Assembly (NCBI RefSeq): GCF_000725885.1
Contig: NZ_JODR01000010.1
Location: 174,722-238,721, forward strand
Length of the DNA stretch: 64,000 nucleotides
From: Streptomyces albus subsp. albus
Lineage (GTDB): Bacteria > Actinomycetota > Actinomycetes > Streptomycetales > Streptomycetaceae
Direction: 5' to 3'
Both the position numbers and the translations under genes were made by a program. Of the stretch, positions 53,023 to 60,510 are shown piece by piece. Position 1 is the stretch's first letter; the number at the start of each line of letters is the position of its first letter. The notes beneath the pieces are model-generated. The model made no database searches, was not told where the DNA came from, and worked only from the letters and a program-made list of their open reading frames with translations.

Positions 53023-53159
53023 TCGACAGCCATTACGAGCGTATCAGCGCCCCCTTGAGCGGTAACCCGGTGTGCGTTCAAGTGGCCAATGGTCGAAAAG
53101 TGCCGTTTCGTAGTGATGACGAGCAGCGACAGCGAGGCGTGACCGTGGGAGGAACCCCC

Positions 53160-53537
53160 GTGCAGACCGACATAGATCCGCGGAGCCTGATCGGCCGCAA
53201 GGCATACGACAGCCAGGGAGTCAAGGTCGGCACCGTGGACGAGGTGTACCTCGACGACGCCACGGGCGCACCGGAGTGGGCGGCCCTGCGCACCGGCCTC
53301 TTCAGCCGCGACGCGTTCGTACCGCTGGAACCCGCACAGCTGGACGAGAAGGGTCTGCGCATCCCCTTCGAACGGGAGCTGATCCGGGGCGCGCCCGACT
53401 TCGGCGTGGGCCGCCACCTCTCCCCCCGCCAGGAGCTCCAGCTCTACCGCCACTACGGGCTCGACGTACCGGTGGCCGGCCACGCCCCCGCGCCCCCGGA
53501 CCGCGACTTCGGCCGCATCGCCGGCGCCGGGGACTGA
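53160..53537 (+). CDS. PRC-barrel domain protein
   Basis: 125 residues. The PRC barrel (about 5-75) starts DPRSLIGRKAYDSQGVKVG and includes VDEVYLDDATGAPEWAALRT (20 residues); the tail has the conserved LSPRQELQLYRHYGLD. Such proteins bind RNA or proteins in stress and ribosome-maturation contexts. The GTG at 53160 has GGGAGG seven bases upstream. It is divergent from the glycine riboswitch. Confidence 0.88.
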   Translation: MQTDIDPRSLIGRKAYDSQGVKVGTVDEVYLDDATGAPEWAALRTGLFSRDAFVPLEPAQLDEKGLRIPFERELIRGAPDFGVGRHLSPRQELQLYRHYGLDVPVAGHAPAPPDRDFGRIAGAGD

Positions 53538-53595
53538 CCCGGCCACCAGAGACGCCCGAGCCCCGCCCGAGCACGGCACGAGCCCGCCGCCCCGG

Positions 53596-55110
53596 CTACT
53601 CCTCCCTCCCGGGCCGGCCGGCCGGCGCGCTTCCGGCCCCGGGCCCGCCCCGCCCGGCGGCGGGCCCGCGGTCCGGCTCCCGGCGCCCGCCTCCGTCCGG
53701 CCGCACGTCCCACCGCGCCAGGGCCGCGGCGATCCGGGAGTCCAGCATGACCGGCTCGGCGGGCTCCAGCTGGGGATCGTCCACCGAGAACGTCCGCACC
53801 CGGCCCGGCGGGGTGTCCGGCTCCTCGAAGCGGACCGTCACCTTCCCGACGCCGCTGCCCTGCACCCAGCCCCTCCCGTGCACCGCGTGCCGCACGTCCC
53901 GGCCGGGGACCCAGTTGCGGTCAGCCGGGACCGCCGCGCCCGGCTCCTCCACCGCCGCGCTCCCGTGCTCCGCCGAGGACTCCGTCTCATGCGCCCCGGC
54001 CGCCGCCCGATCCGCGCTCCGCGCCGCCTCCGCCTGCGCGAACAGGTCCTCCTGCGTGAAGTCCGCCAATCCGCTCACGCCCACGCCCAGCAGCCGCACC
54101 CCCGCCGTGGTGTCCACCCCCTCCAGCAGCCGCAGCGCCGCCTCCCGGACGACGGCGGGATCGTCGGTGGGCCCGCGCAGCGTCTCCGAGCGCGTCAGGG
54201 TGGAGAAGTCGTAGCTGCGGACCTTGATGACGACGGTACGCCCCGACCGCCCGGCCGCCCGCAGCCGCGTCACACAGCGCCCGGCCAGCCGCTCCACCTC
54301 CATCCGCACCCGGGTGCGGTCGGTCAGGTCCACGTCGTAGGTGTCCTCGACGGACACCGACTTGGCGTCCCGCTCGGCCACCACCGGACGGTCGTCCACA
54401 CCGTGCGCCATGGCGAAGACGGAGCCGCCGTGCGCCTTGCCCAGCAGCCGCACCAGCTCGGCCTCGCCCGCCTCCGCCACCTCACCGACCGTGGTGATGG
54501 CCGCTCTGCGCAAGGTCTCCGCCGTCGCGGGCCCCACCCCCGGCAGTGTCCGCACCGGCATCGGCGCCAGCAGCTCCCTCTCGGTGCCGGGCTCGATCAG
54601 CACCAGACCGTCCGGCTTGGCCTGCTCCGAGGCGATCTTCGCCAGCATCTTGGAGCCGGCGAGCCCCACCGAGCCGCTCAGCCCGGTCGCCGCACGGATG
54701 CTCTCCCGCAGCCGCAGACCGACCTCTCGTGCCCCCTGGGCGCCGCCCTGCGTCCCGTTCAGCGCTTCCCCGGCCTCCAGGTCCACGAACGCCTCGTCGA
54801 GGCTCAGGGGCTCCACCAGGGGCGACAGCTCGTGCAGCAGTTCCATCACGACACCGCTCACCTTGCGGTACAGCCCGAAGCGGGTGCCCAGGTAGGCGGC
54901 GTTGGGCGCCAGCCTTCTGGCCTGGGCCGTGGGCATGGCGGAGTGCACACCGAAGCGGCGGGCCTCGTAGGAGGCGGTGGAGACCACTCCGCGCGGCCCC
55001 AGGCCCCCGACCACCACCGGCTTTCCGCGCAGGCTCGGCTTGGACGCCTGCTCGACAGCGGCGAAGAAGGCGTCCATGTCCAGGTGCAGGATGGTCGGCT
55101 GCGTCCTCAC
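53596..55110 (-). CDS. dinB: DNA polymerase IV (Y-family)
   Basis: 504 residues. The catalytic acidic residues are present in LDMDAFFAAVE and SLDEAFVDLE. Palm, thumb (helix-hairpin-helix LPGVGPATAETLRR) and little-finger domains end near residue 350. A C-terminal extension of about 130 residues, with NWVPGRDVRHAVHGRGWVQG and a disordered Gly/Arg tail, lacks an obvious beta-clamp motif. GTG start at 55110. It performs translesion synthesis. Confidence 0.95.
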   Translation of the reverse strand: MRTQPTILHLDMDAFFAAVEQASKPSLRGKPVVVGGLGPRGVVSTASYEARRFGVHSAMPTAQARRLAPNAAYLGTRFGLYRKVSGVVMELLHELSPLVEPLSLDEAFVDLEAGEALNGTQGGAQGAREVGLRLRESIRAATGLSGSVGLAGSKMLAKIASEQAKPDGLVLIEPGTERELLAPMPVRTLPGVGPATAETLRRAAITTVGEVAEAGEAELVRLLGKAHGGSVFAMAHGVDDRPVVAERDAKSVSVEDTYDVDLTDRTRVRMEVERLAGRCVTRLRAAGRSGRTVVIKVRSYDFSTLTRSETLRGPTDDPAVVREAALRLLEGVDTTAGVRLLGVGVSGLADFTQEDLFAQAEAARSADRAAAGAHETESSAEHGSAAVEEPGAAVPADRNWVPGRDVRHAVHGRGWVQGSGVGKVTVRFEEPDTPPGRVRTFSVDDPQLEPAEPVMLDSRIAAALARWDVRPDGGGRREPDRGPAAGRGGPGAGSAPAGRPGREE

Positions 55111-55170
55111 ACGGTCAGATGCTGCCGCACGCCACTGACAATCGCCGAGCGCCCCGGTGCGGGCCCGCTG

Positions 55171-55821
55171 CTAGCCGGCGCGGTTGCGCCGTCGGGCCAG
55201 CTCGTCCTCGGGATGGTCACGCACCAGCGTCTCGCCGGTGTCCACCCGCTCGCCGTGCAGCTGGGAGAGCGCCCCCTCGACGTCCTTCCACACGACGCCG
55301 ACGGCGATCCCGAAGACGCCCTGGCCCCCCTGGAGGAGATCGACGACCTCGTCGGGCGAGGAGCACTCGTAGACGGTGGCGCCGTCGCTCATCAGCGTCA
55401 TCCGGGCCAGATCGGACCGGCCCCGGGAGCGCAGGTGCCGGACGGCCGCGCGGATGTTCTGGAGCGAGACCCCGGTGTCCAGCAGCCGCTTGACGATCTT
55501 CAGCACGACGATGTCGCGGAAGCTGTAGAGACGCTGCGTGCCCGAGCCGTAGGCGGGGCGGATGCTGGGCTCGACCAGCCCGGTGCGGGCCCAGTAGTCG
55601 AGCTGGCGGTAGGTGATCCCGGCCGCCGAGCAGGCGGTCGGTCCCCGGTAGCCGACCTGCTCGGCCGGGGAGTCCGCCGGTGGCCGGGGAACCGCTCCGG
55701 GCCGCAGACCGGAGGGTGCGGGGGACGGCCGCCCCGGGACCTCCCGGCCCGGGGCCGGTGACGGGCCGCCGAGTAGGGACGCGTCGCCAGCCGCTGTGCC
55801 TTCGCCGCCGGTGCTTGCCAC
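55171..55821 (-). CDS. MerR family regulator (Rv1830-like position)
   Basis: 216 residues. A disordered Pro/Gly N-terminus (1-55) precedes the MerR helix-turn-helix with TYRQLDYWARTGLVEPS and the wing GSGTQRLYSFRDI. The C-terminal part has a predicted ligand-like fold without Cys clusters. By gene order it corresponds to the MerR gene next to the BFN nuclease in mycobacteria. Target unknown. Confidence 0.9.
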   Translation of the reverse strand: MASTGGEGTAAGDASLLGGPSPAPGREVPGRPSPAPSGLRPGAVPRPPADSPAEQVGYRGPTACSAAGITYRQLDYWARTGLVEPSIRPAYGSGTQRLYSFRDIVVLKIVKRLLDTGVSLQNIRAAVRHLRSRGRSDLARMTLMSDGATVYECSSPDEVVDLLQGGQGVFGIAVGVVWKDVEGALSQLHGERVDTGETLVRDHPEDELARRRNRAG

Positions 55822-56036
55822 GCCGACCTCCGTCCTTCACATCCCGGGTTACCCCCGGAACCTGCCCACATGAAGGTAGGCAGTCACTCCGAGTGCGTCA
55901 ACGATCGCCACACTCGGCACGGCGAGTGATAATCCCCCGGAGGGTGGTTTCGCGTGCCCGCGCCCCGGGAATGACTGGCCGGATGGCCGGCCGAGCCGCC
56001 CCGGTACCGCGGCCGGGGACTGCGGGTGAGGGGCGT

Positions 56037-56510
56037 TCACTGGCTGCTGGTACCGAAGTCCTCCGGGGAGATCTGGTCGAGGAACTCGCGGAACTTCTCC
56101 ACCTCGTCCTCCTGCTCGTCGGGGATGGCGATACCGGCGTCGTCCAGCACGTCGTCACTGCCGTAGATCGGCGTCCCGGTGCGGAGTGCGAGCGCTATGG
56201 CGTCGGAGGGGCGGGCACTGACTTCCACACCGCTGGCGAAGACCAGTTCCGCGTAGAAGACGCCTTCCCGCAGGTCCACGATGCGGACCGCGGTCAGCTC
56301 CTGACCCACTGCTTCCAGAACGTCCTTGAACAGGTCATGGGTGAGTGGGCGTGCGGGGGTCATGCCCTGCTGGGCGAAGGCGATGGCGGTCGCCTCCCCC
56401 GGGCCGATCCAGATGGGGAGGTAGCGGTCGCCTCCCACTTCGCGCAGGAGCACGATCGGTTGGTTGGTGGGCATTTCCACCCGGACACCCACGACATCGA
56501 GCTCATTCAC
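56037..56510 (-). CDS. Bifunctional nuclease family protein (BFN, DUF151)
   Basis: 157 residues. The BFN domain shows PIVLLREVGGDRYLPIWIGP (20 residues), the EATAIAFAQQG helix and SARPSDAIALALRTG. Plant homologues have DNase/RNase activity; bacterial roles are undefined. The GTG at 56510 has TAGTGT exactly six bases upstream and no ribosome site. It lies between two MerR genes in the conserved cluster. Confidence 0.93.
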   Translation of the reverse strand: MNELDVVGVRVEMPTNQPIVLLREVGGDRYLPIWIGPGEATAIAFAQQGMTPARPLTHDLFKDVLEAVGQELTAVRIVDLREGVFYAELVFASGVEVSARPSDAIALALRTGTPIYGSDDVLDDAGIAIPDEQEDEVEKFREFLDQISPEDFGTSSQ

Positions 56511-56584
56511 ACAGCAACACTAGGCCGTGCCGCGCCTGTTTGGGTAGTCGGGCCGCCGCCCGGCGGCGGCGCCGGCGGACCGTT

Positions 56585-57340
56585 TCAGTCACCCAGCGTG
56601 CCCGGCGAGGCCCCCACAAAGGCCTGATAGAGCCGCGCGGACAGGTCCGCCAGGTCGCGGGCCGTACTGTCGGCCAGCTCCCTCGTACGGGCATCCGGGT
56701 GCTGCCGCACAGGGGCGACCAGCCGCTCCACCAGATCCCGCTGCCGGTCCGCACCGGCCTTGAGGGCCCGCAGGTGCCGGGCCTCCAGGCCGTGCCGGCC
56801 CAGCTCGACCACCAGCCGGGCCACCGTGATCTCGGTGGGCCCGTAGCTGCCGTCCTCGGCGGCGCCGAGCAGGCCGTACTCCTCCCACTCGGCCAGCTCG
56901 GACTCCTGCGCGCCCACGGCCCGCAGCAGCTGTCCGCGCCCCATGCGTACGACGGGAGCCGGAGGCGGCGCCTCCGGCTCCTCGGTCCGGCGTACGGGTC
57001 CCGGAACGCCCGCCGGCGGCGTGCCGTCCTCACCGGCGGCTTCCAGGTGCCGGCGGATCGCCGCGAGCGGCAGACAGTGGTCCCGCTGCATCCGCAGGAC
57101 GTGGCGCAGCCGCGTCACGTCCTCGGCCCGGAACCGGCCTCCGGTGGCGGAGCGGACCGGCTCCACCAGTCCCTCCGCCTCCAGGAACCGCACCGTGGAG
57201 GCGGTGACCTCGGGAAACTCCTCACGGAGCGTCTCGACGACGGCACCGATGCTCCACTGCCCGTCGGCCGGTCCGTGGCCGGTGCTCTCCCCCGGGGCGG
57301 TGTCCTCGCGGACACCGCCGGGCGGCGTGTGGTGCGGCAT
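56585..57340 (-). CDS. ftsR: FtsR-like MerR family regulator
   Basis: 251 residues. SIGAVVETLREEFPEVTAST and VRFLEAEGLVEP are diagnostic of the Rv1828/FtsR group, whose corynebacterial member activates ftsZ. A second MerR-like helical repeat lies at about 125-165. It is immediately downstream of the FHA gene with 17 bases between them, as in mycobacteria and corynebacteria. Regulation of ftsZ here is inferred from orthology. Confidence 0.85.
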   Translation of the reverse strand: MPHHTPPGGVREDTAPGESTGHGPADGQWSIGAVVETLREEFPEVTASTVRFLEAEGLVEPVRSATGGRFRAEDVTRLRHVLRMQRDHCLPLAAIRRHLEAAGEDGTPPAGVPGPVRRTEEPEAPPPAPVVRMGRGQLLRAVGAQESELAEWEEYGLLGAAEDGSYGPTEITVARLVVELGRHGLEARHLRALKAGADRQRDLVERLVAPVRQHPDARTRELADSTARDLADLSARLYQAFVGASPGTLGD

Positions 57341-57357
57341 GAGCCTCCCTGCGGAAC

Positions 57358-58152
57358 TCAGACGGCCCGCGGGCTTCCGTAGAAGACGAGCCGGTACTTG
57401 CCGATCTGCACTTCGTCACCGCTGGACAGCGGCACTCCCGCCTCGATCCGCTCCCGGTTGACGTAGGTGCCGTTCAGGCTGCCGACGTCGGAAACGGTGA
57501 AGATGCCGTCGGCACCCCGCCGGAACTCGACGTGACGGCGCGAGACGGTCACATCGTCCAGGAAGATGTCGCTCTCCGGGTGGCGCCCCGCCGTGGTCAC
57601 CTCCCCGTCGAGGAGGAAACGGCTGCCCGAGTTCGGTCCCCGGCGGACGACCAGCAGCGCCGAGCCCGCCGGAAGCGCGTCCACGGCGGCCTGGGCCTCG
57701 GGCGGCAGCACCGGGGAGATGTGCTGGCCCGTCGACTCCGAGTCGTACGCCTCCAGCCCCGAGATCGAGATGGTCGACGTCGTCTCGGACGACCCTTCGG
57801 CTGGGGCACCGCCCCGCAGGGGAGCGCCACAGTTGGAGCAGAACCGGCTCGCTTCCGCGACGCGGGCCCCACACCTGTTACACACCGGCAAGGCGGAACC
57901 TCCACCCGAGTCCGAGGTTTGCGGTGCCTGGGAACCTATGCGGCCCTGCGCGCCAGGGTCAACAGAAACCGCGCCGTGACCACCCGAATTGTCTCCCGGG
58001 TGGCCACTCACCTCGTCACGGAAGAGCGGACGCTCGGCGCCGGCCTGCGGTGCCCCGCCCGTCACCTCCGTGTCCCGGGGGGCACGGTGCCGCGCGGAAC
58101 CCGTGCCGCCACCCCGACGGCCCTTGCCGAACAACTTCGCAAAAAAACTCAC
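57358..58152 (-). CDS. FHA-domain protein (GarA/OdhI-like) with N-terminal zinc ribbon
   Basis: 264 residues. The C-terminal FHA domain (about 170-260) has GRHPESDIFLDD, SRRHVEF and LNGTYVN. Before it, ETTST at 123-127 matches the phosphothreonine motif of GarA/OdhI, by which the kinase-phosphorylated protein controls 2-oxoglutarate metabolism. Unlike GarA it has a four-Cys zinc ribbon (Cys 91, 94, 105, 108) and a long disordered N-terminus. The GTG at 58152 has AGGGG eight bases upstream. Confidence 0.9.
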   Translation of the reverse strand: MSFFAKLFGKGRRGGGTGSARHRAPRDTEVTGGAPQAGAERPLFRDEVSGHPGDNSGGHGAVSVDPGAQGRIGSQAPQTSDSGGGSALPVCNRCGARVAEASRFCSNCGAPLRGGAPAEGSSETTSTISISGLEAYDSESTGQHISPVLPPEAQAAVDALPAGSALLVVRRGPNSGSRFLLDGEVTTAGRHPESDIFLDDVTVSRRHVEFRRGADGIFTVSDVGSLNGTYVNRERIEAGVPLSSGDEVQIGKYRLVFYGSPRAV

Positions 58153-58339
58153 GGGCGATTCCCCTCGCACGAAACAGACCCGCCCGTGGGGCAGGACAGA
58201 CCCTCGATGCTCTCATCGGTCACTCTCGACGCCCGTCTAACGTCCGTGACCTGTAGACAGTTTCCCTTACGCGGTGCCCGACCGGCCCGCCGACCCCCCG
58301 CAACTCTCCTCACCGACTCACCGCGCCGACGACACCGGC

Positions 58340-59179
58340 TCACCGCGATGACGACCGAGCGTAGTCAGGCCGCTTCGGCTGCCGCAAGGCGTCCACGGTG
58401 ATCTTCTCCGACCGCGTCACATCCACTGTGGCCTGCTTGTTCTTCAACGTCTGCACGACCCCGCCGGGAATGTTCAGCGCCGGCTCCAGATCCGCGGGCT
58501 TGCCGATGACCTCGAACCGGTACGGAGCGTCGATCCTATGCCCGTCCACGTTCACCCCGCCGCCGCTGTCGGTGAAGTAGCTCCCGGCCACCACCCGCAC
58601 CCCGTTGATCTGCATCGCCTCGGCCCCCGCCGCGCGCAGCTCCTGGACGGCGTCGAGCAGCGTGTCGGAATCGGTGGTGCCCGCCCGGTCGTTGATCGTC
58701 ATACGGATACCGGGCCCCTCGGCCGCCACCGTGCCGGCCAGCACGCCCAGCTGTGCCGTCTTCTCCCGCGTCTGCTTGCGGGCCTCCTCGGCCTGGTCCG
58801 AGCTGTTCTCCAGCTCCGTGCGCTGCCCGCTCAGCTTCCGCTTCTCGTCCTCCAGGCGTTTGGTGCGGTCGTCCAGCTCGTCGAGGATACGGACCAGATC
58901 CTCCTGCCGGGCGCCGCGCAGCGCACTGTTCTCACTGGTGGAGCGCACCTGGATGGCCAGGCCGAGGCCGAGGACGAACAGCAGCAGCGCCACGATGAGT
59001 TGGGCGCGCGTCACTCTCGGCGGCCACACGGCCTTGGCCAGCCGCTGCCGTCCCGTCAGCCCCGGTTCGCCGTCCCGGTCCCCGGACTGCGGCGTGGGCG
59101 GCGTACTGGGGAACGGGCCCGGAGGACGCTCGGGCGGCAGCTCCCGCCGCGGGGTGTTGTCGTCGTTCATCGGCCTCAC
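58340..59179 (-). CDS. DUF881 family membrane protein (second copy)
   Basis: 279 residues. A Pro-rich cytoplasmic N-terminus, one transmembrane helix (about 59-78), a coiled coil (about 85-140) and the DUF881 domain with LLDAVQELRAAGAEAMQING (20 residues). The GTG start at 59179 overlaps the Sbp stop in GTGA; an ATG three codons later is possible. It resembles Rv1825, a predicted envelope or division-associated protein. Confidence 0.9.
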   Translation of the reverse strand: MRPMNDDNTPRRELPPERPPGPFPSTPPTPQSGDRDGEPGLTGRQRLAKAVWPPRVTRAQLIVALLLFVLGLGLAIQVRSTSENSALRGARQEDLVRILDELDDRTKRLEDEKRKLSGQRTELENSSDQAEEARKQTREKTAQLGVLAGTVAAEGPGIRMTINDRAGTTDSDTLLDAVQELRAAGAEAMQINGVRVVAGSYFTDSGGGVNVDGHRIDAPYRFEVIGKPADLEPALNIPGGVVQTLKNKQATVDVTRSEKITVDALRQPKRPDYARSSSR

Positions 59180-59508
59180 GCCCGGAACACGTGCCGGCGG
59201 ATGGCGGCGGCGTTGGAGAAGATCCGGATGCCCAGCACGACGACCACACCGGTCGACAGCTGGGCGCCGACGCCGAGCTTGTCGCCGAGGAAGACGATCA
59301 GCGCCGCCACGACCACGTTGGACAGGAACGAGACGACGAAGACCTTGTCGTCGAAGATGCCGTCCAGCATGGCCCGCAGCCCGCCGAAGACCGCGTCCAG
59401 CGCGGCGACGACGGCGATGGGCAGATAGGGCTCGACCGCCATCGGCACCACGGGCCGGACGACGAGTCCGGCCACGACACCCACGACGAGGCCCAGTACG
59501 GCGATCAC
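59176..59508 (-). CDS. sbp: Small basic protein Sbp (DUF1290)
   Basis: 110-residue membrane protein with three helices, including VIAVLGLVVGVVAGLVV and ALDAVFGGLRAMLDG, the DUF1290 hallmark. Both ends overlap neighbours by GTGA, so translation is coupled to the two DUF881 proteins, as in Rv1823-Rv1825. Function unknown. Confidence 0.9.
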   Translation of the reverse strand: MIAVLGLVVGVVAGLVVRPVVPMAVEPYLPIAVVAALDAVFGGLRAMLDGIFDDKVFVVSFLSNVVVAALIVFLGDKLGVGAQLSTGVVVVLGIRIFSNAAAIRRHVFRA

Positions 59509-60407
59509 GATGCGTTGTTGCCCTTCCCTGTCCGCACAGGTTTCGCTGTTCTCAGGATCAGACTCGGCGCGGCCGGCAGCCGGACCTCGTCCTCGACGGA
59601 AATACTGGTCCGGGCACCGTAGTCCTTGTGCAGCACATACAGGTACTGGCCGTCCACGCTGTCCTGGAACGTTCTGCTGAACTTCTGCCCCGGCCCGATC
59701 GCCAGCAGCGTATAGGGCGGGACCAGCGGCTTGTTGTCGACCAGGATCGCGTCCCCCGCGGCACGGATGGCCGAACGCGACGTCAGACGCTGCCCGTTGA
59801 CGGAGACGGCCTCCGCGCCGGCGGCCCACAGGCCGTTGACGACACGCTGGAGGTCACGGTCCCGGATCCGCCCGGTGTCGGCGAAGCCGTCGCTGTCCCG
59901 CGGCCCGTCACCGTGGCCCGACCCGCTGTCCTTCGCGTCGTCCACCACCAGCTTGAGGCCCGGCCCCTTGACGGGCGTGTCACCGGCCAGCAGGGCCGTC
60001 GTCCTGCCGCGTGCGTCGCCGTGCTTCTCCAAGGCGGCCCGCTGCTCGGCCTCGACGGCGGACCGCAGCCGGTTGACGTCCTTCTGAAGCCTGTCGGCAT
60101 CCTTGCCGCCCGACTCGATCCGGTGGATCAGCTCCTGCTTCTCCTTGGCGATGGTGGGCGCCGAGACCCGCGCCTGCGCGGCCCCCACCGTCACCACGAG
60201 CGCGGCCAGCACCAGCCCGCCCGCCAGGCCGAGTTTGGCCCGCACCGTACGCGGCATCCGGGAGCGGCCCACCTCGTTCCGCCTTGCCGCGGCCTCCGCG
60301 TATCCGTCGTCGAGGCTGTGCTCCATCACATTGGTCAGCAGCGACATGGAGGCGTCGGGCCGCGGGAACCGCGACGGTCTGCTCCGGGTGGGCTGCTGCT
60401 GCGACAT
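59505..60407 (-). CDS. DUF881 family membrane protein (first copy)
   Basis: 300 residues. A transmembrane helix lies at about 60-80, a coiled coil at about 85-120, then the DUF881 domain with VVNGLWAAGAEAVSVNGQRL (20 residues). First gene of a three-gene coupled unit with sbp and the second DUF881 gene. The two DUF881 proteins may form a heteromeric envelope complex, which is an inference. Confidence 0.9.
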   Translation of the reverse strand: MSQQQPTRSRPSRFPRPDASMSLLTNVMEHSLDDGYAEAAARRNEVGRSRMPRTVRAKLGLAGGLVLAALVVTVGAAQARVSAPTIAKEKQELIHRIESGGKDADRLQKDVNRLRSAVEAEQRAALEKHGDARGRTTALLAGDTPVKGPGLKLVVDDAKDSGSGHGDGPRDSDGFADTGRIRDRDLQRVVNGLWAAGAEAVSVNGQRLTSRSAIRAAGDAILVDNKPLVPPYTLLAIGPGQKFSRTFQDSVDGQYLYVLHKDYGARTSISVEDEVRLPAAPSLILRTAKPVRTGKGNNAS

Positions 60408-60510
60408 GCCGCACATCGTCGCACGTCGAGACCCGTACCGCCGAACGGGCCTCGACGTGCCACGGGCGGCGGGACGTTCCCTGTCCGGTCGCGTCCCGCC
60501 GCCCCGTCGC

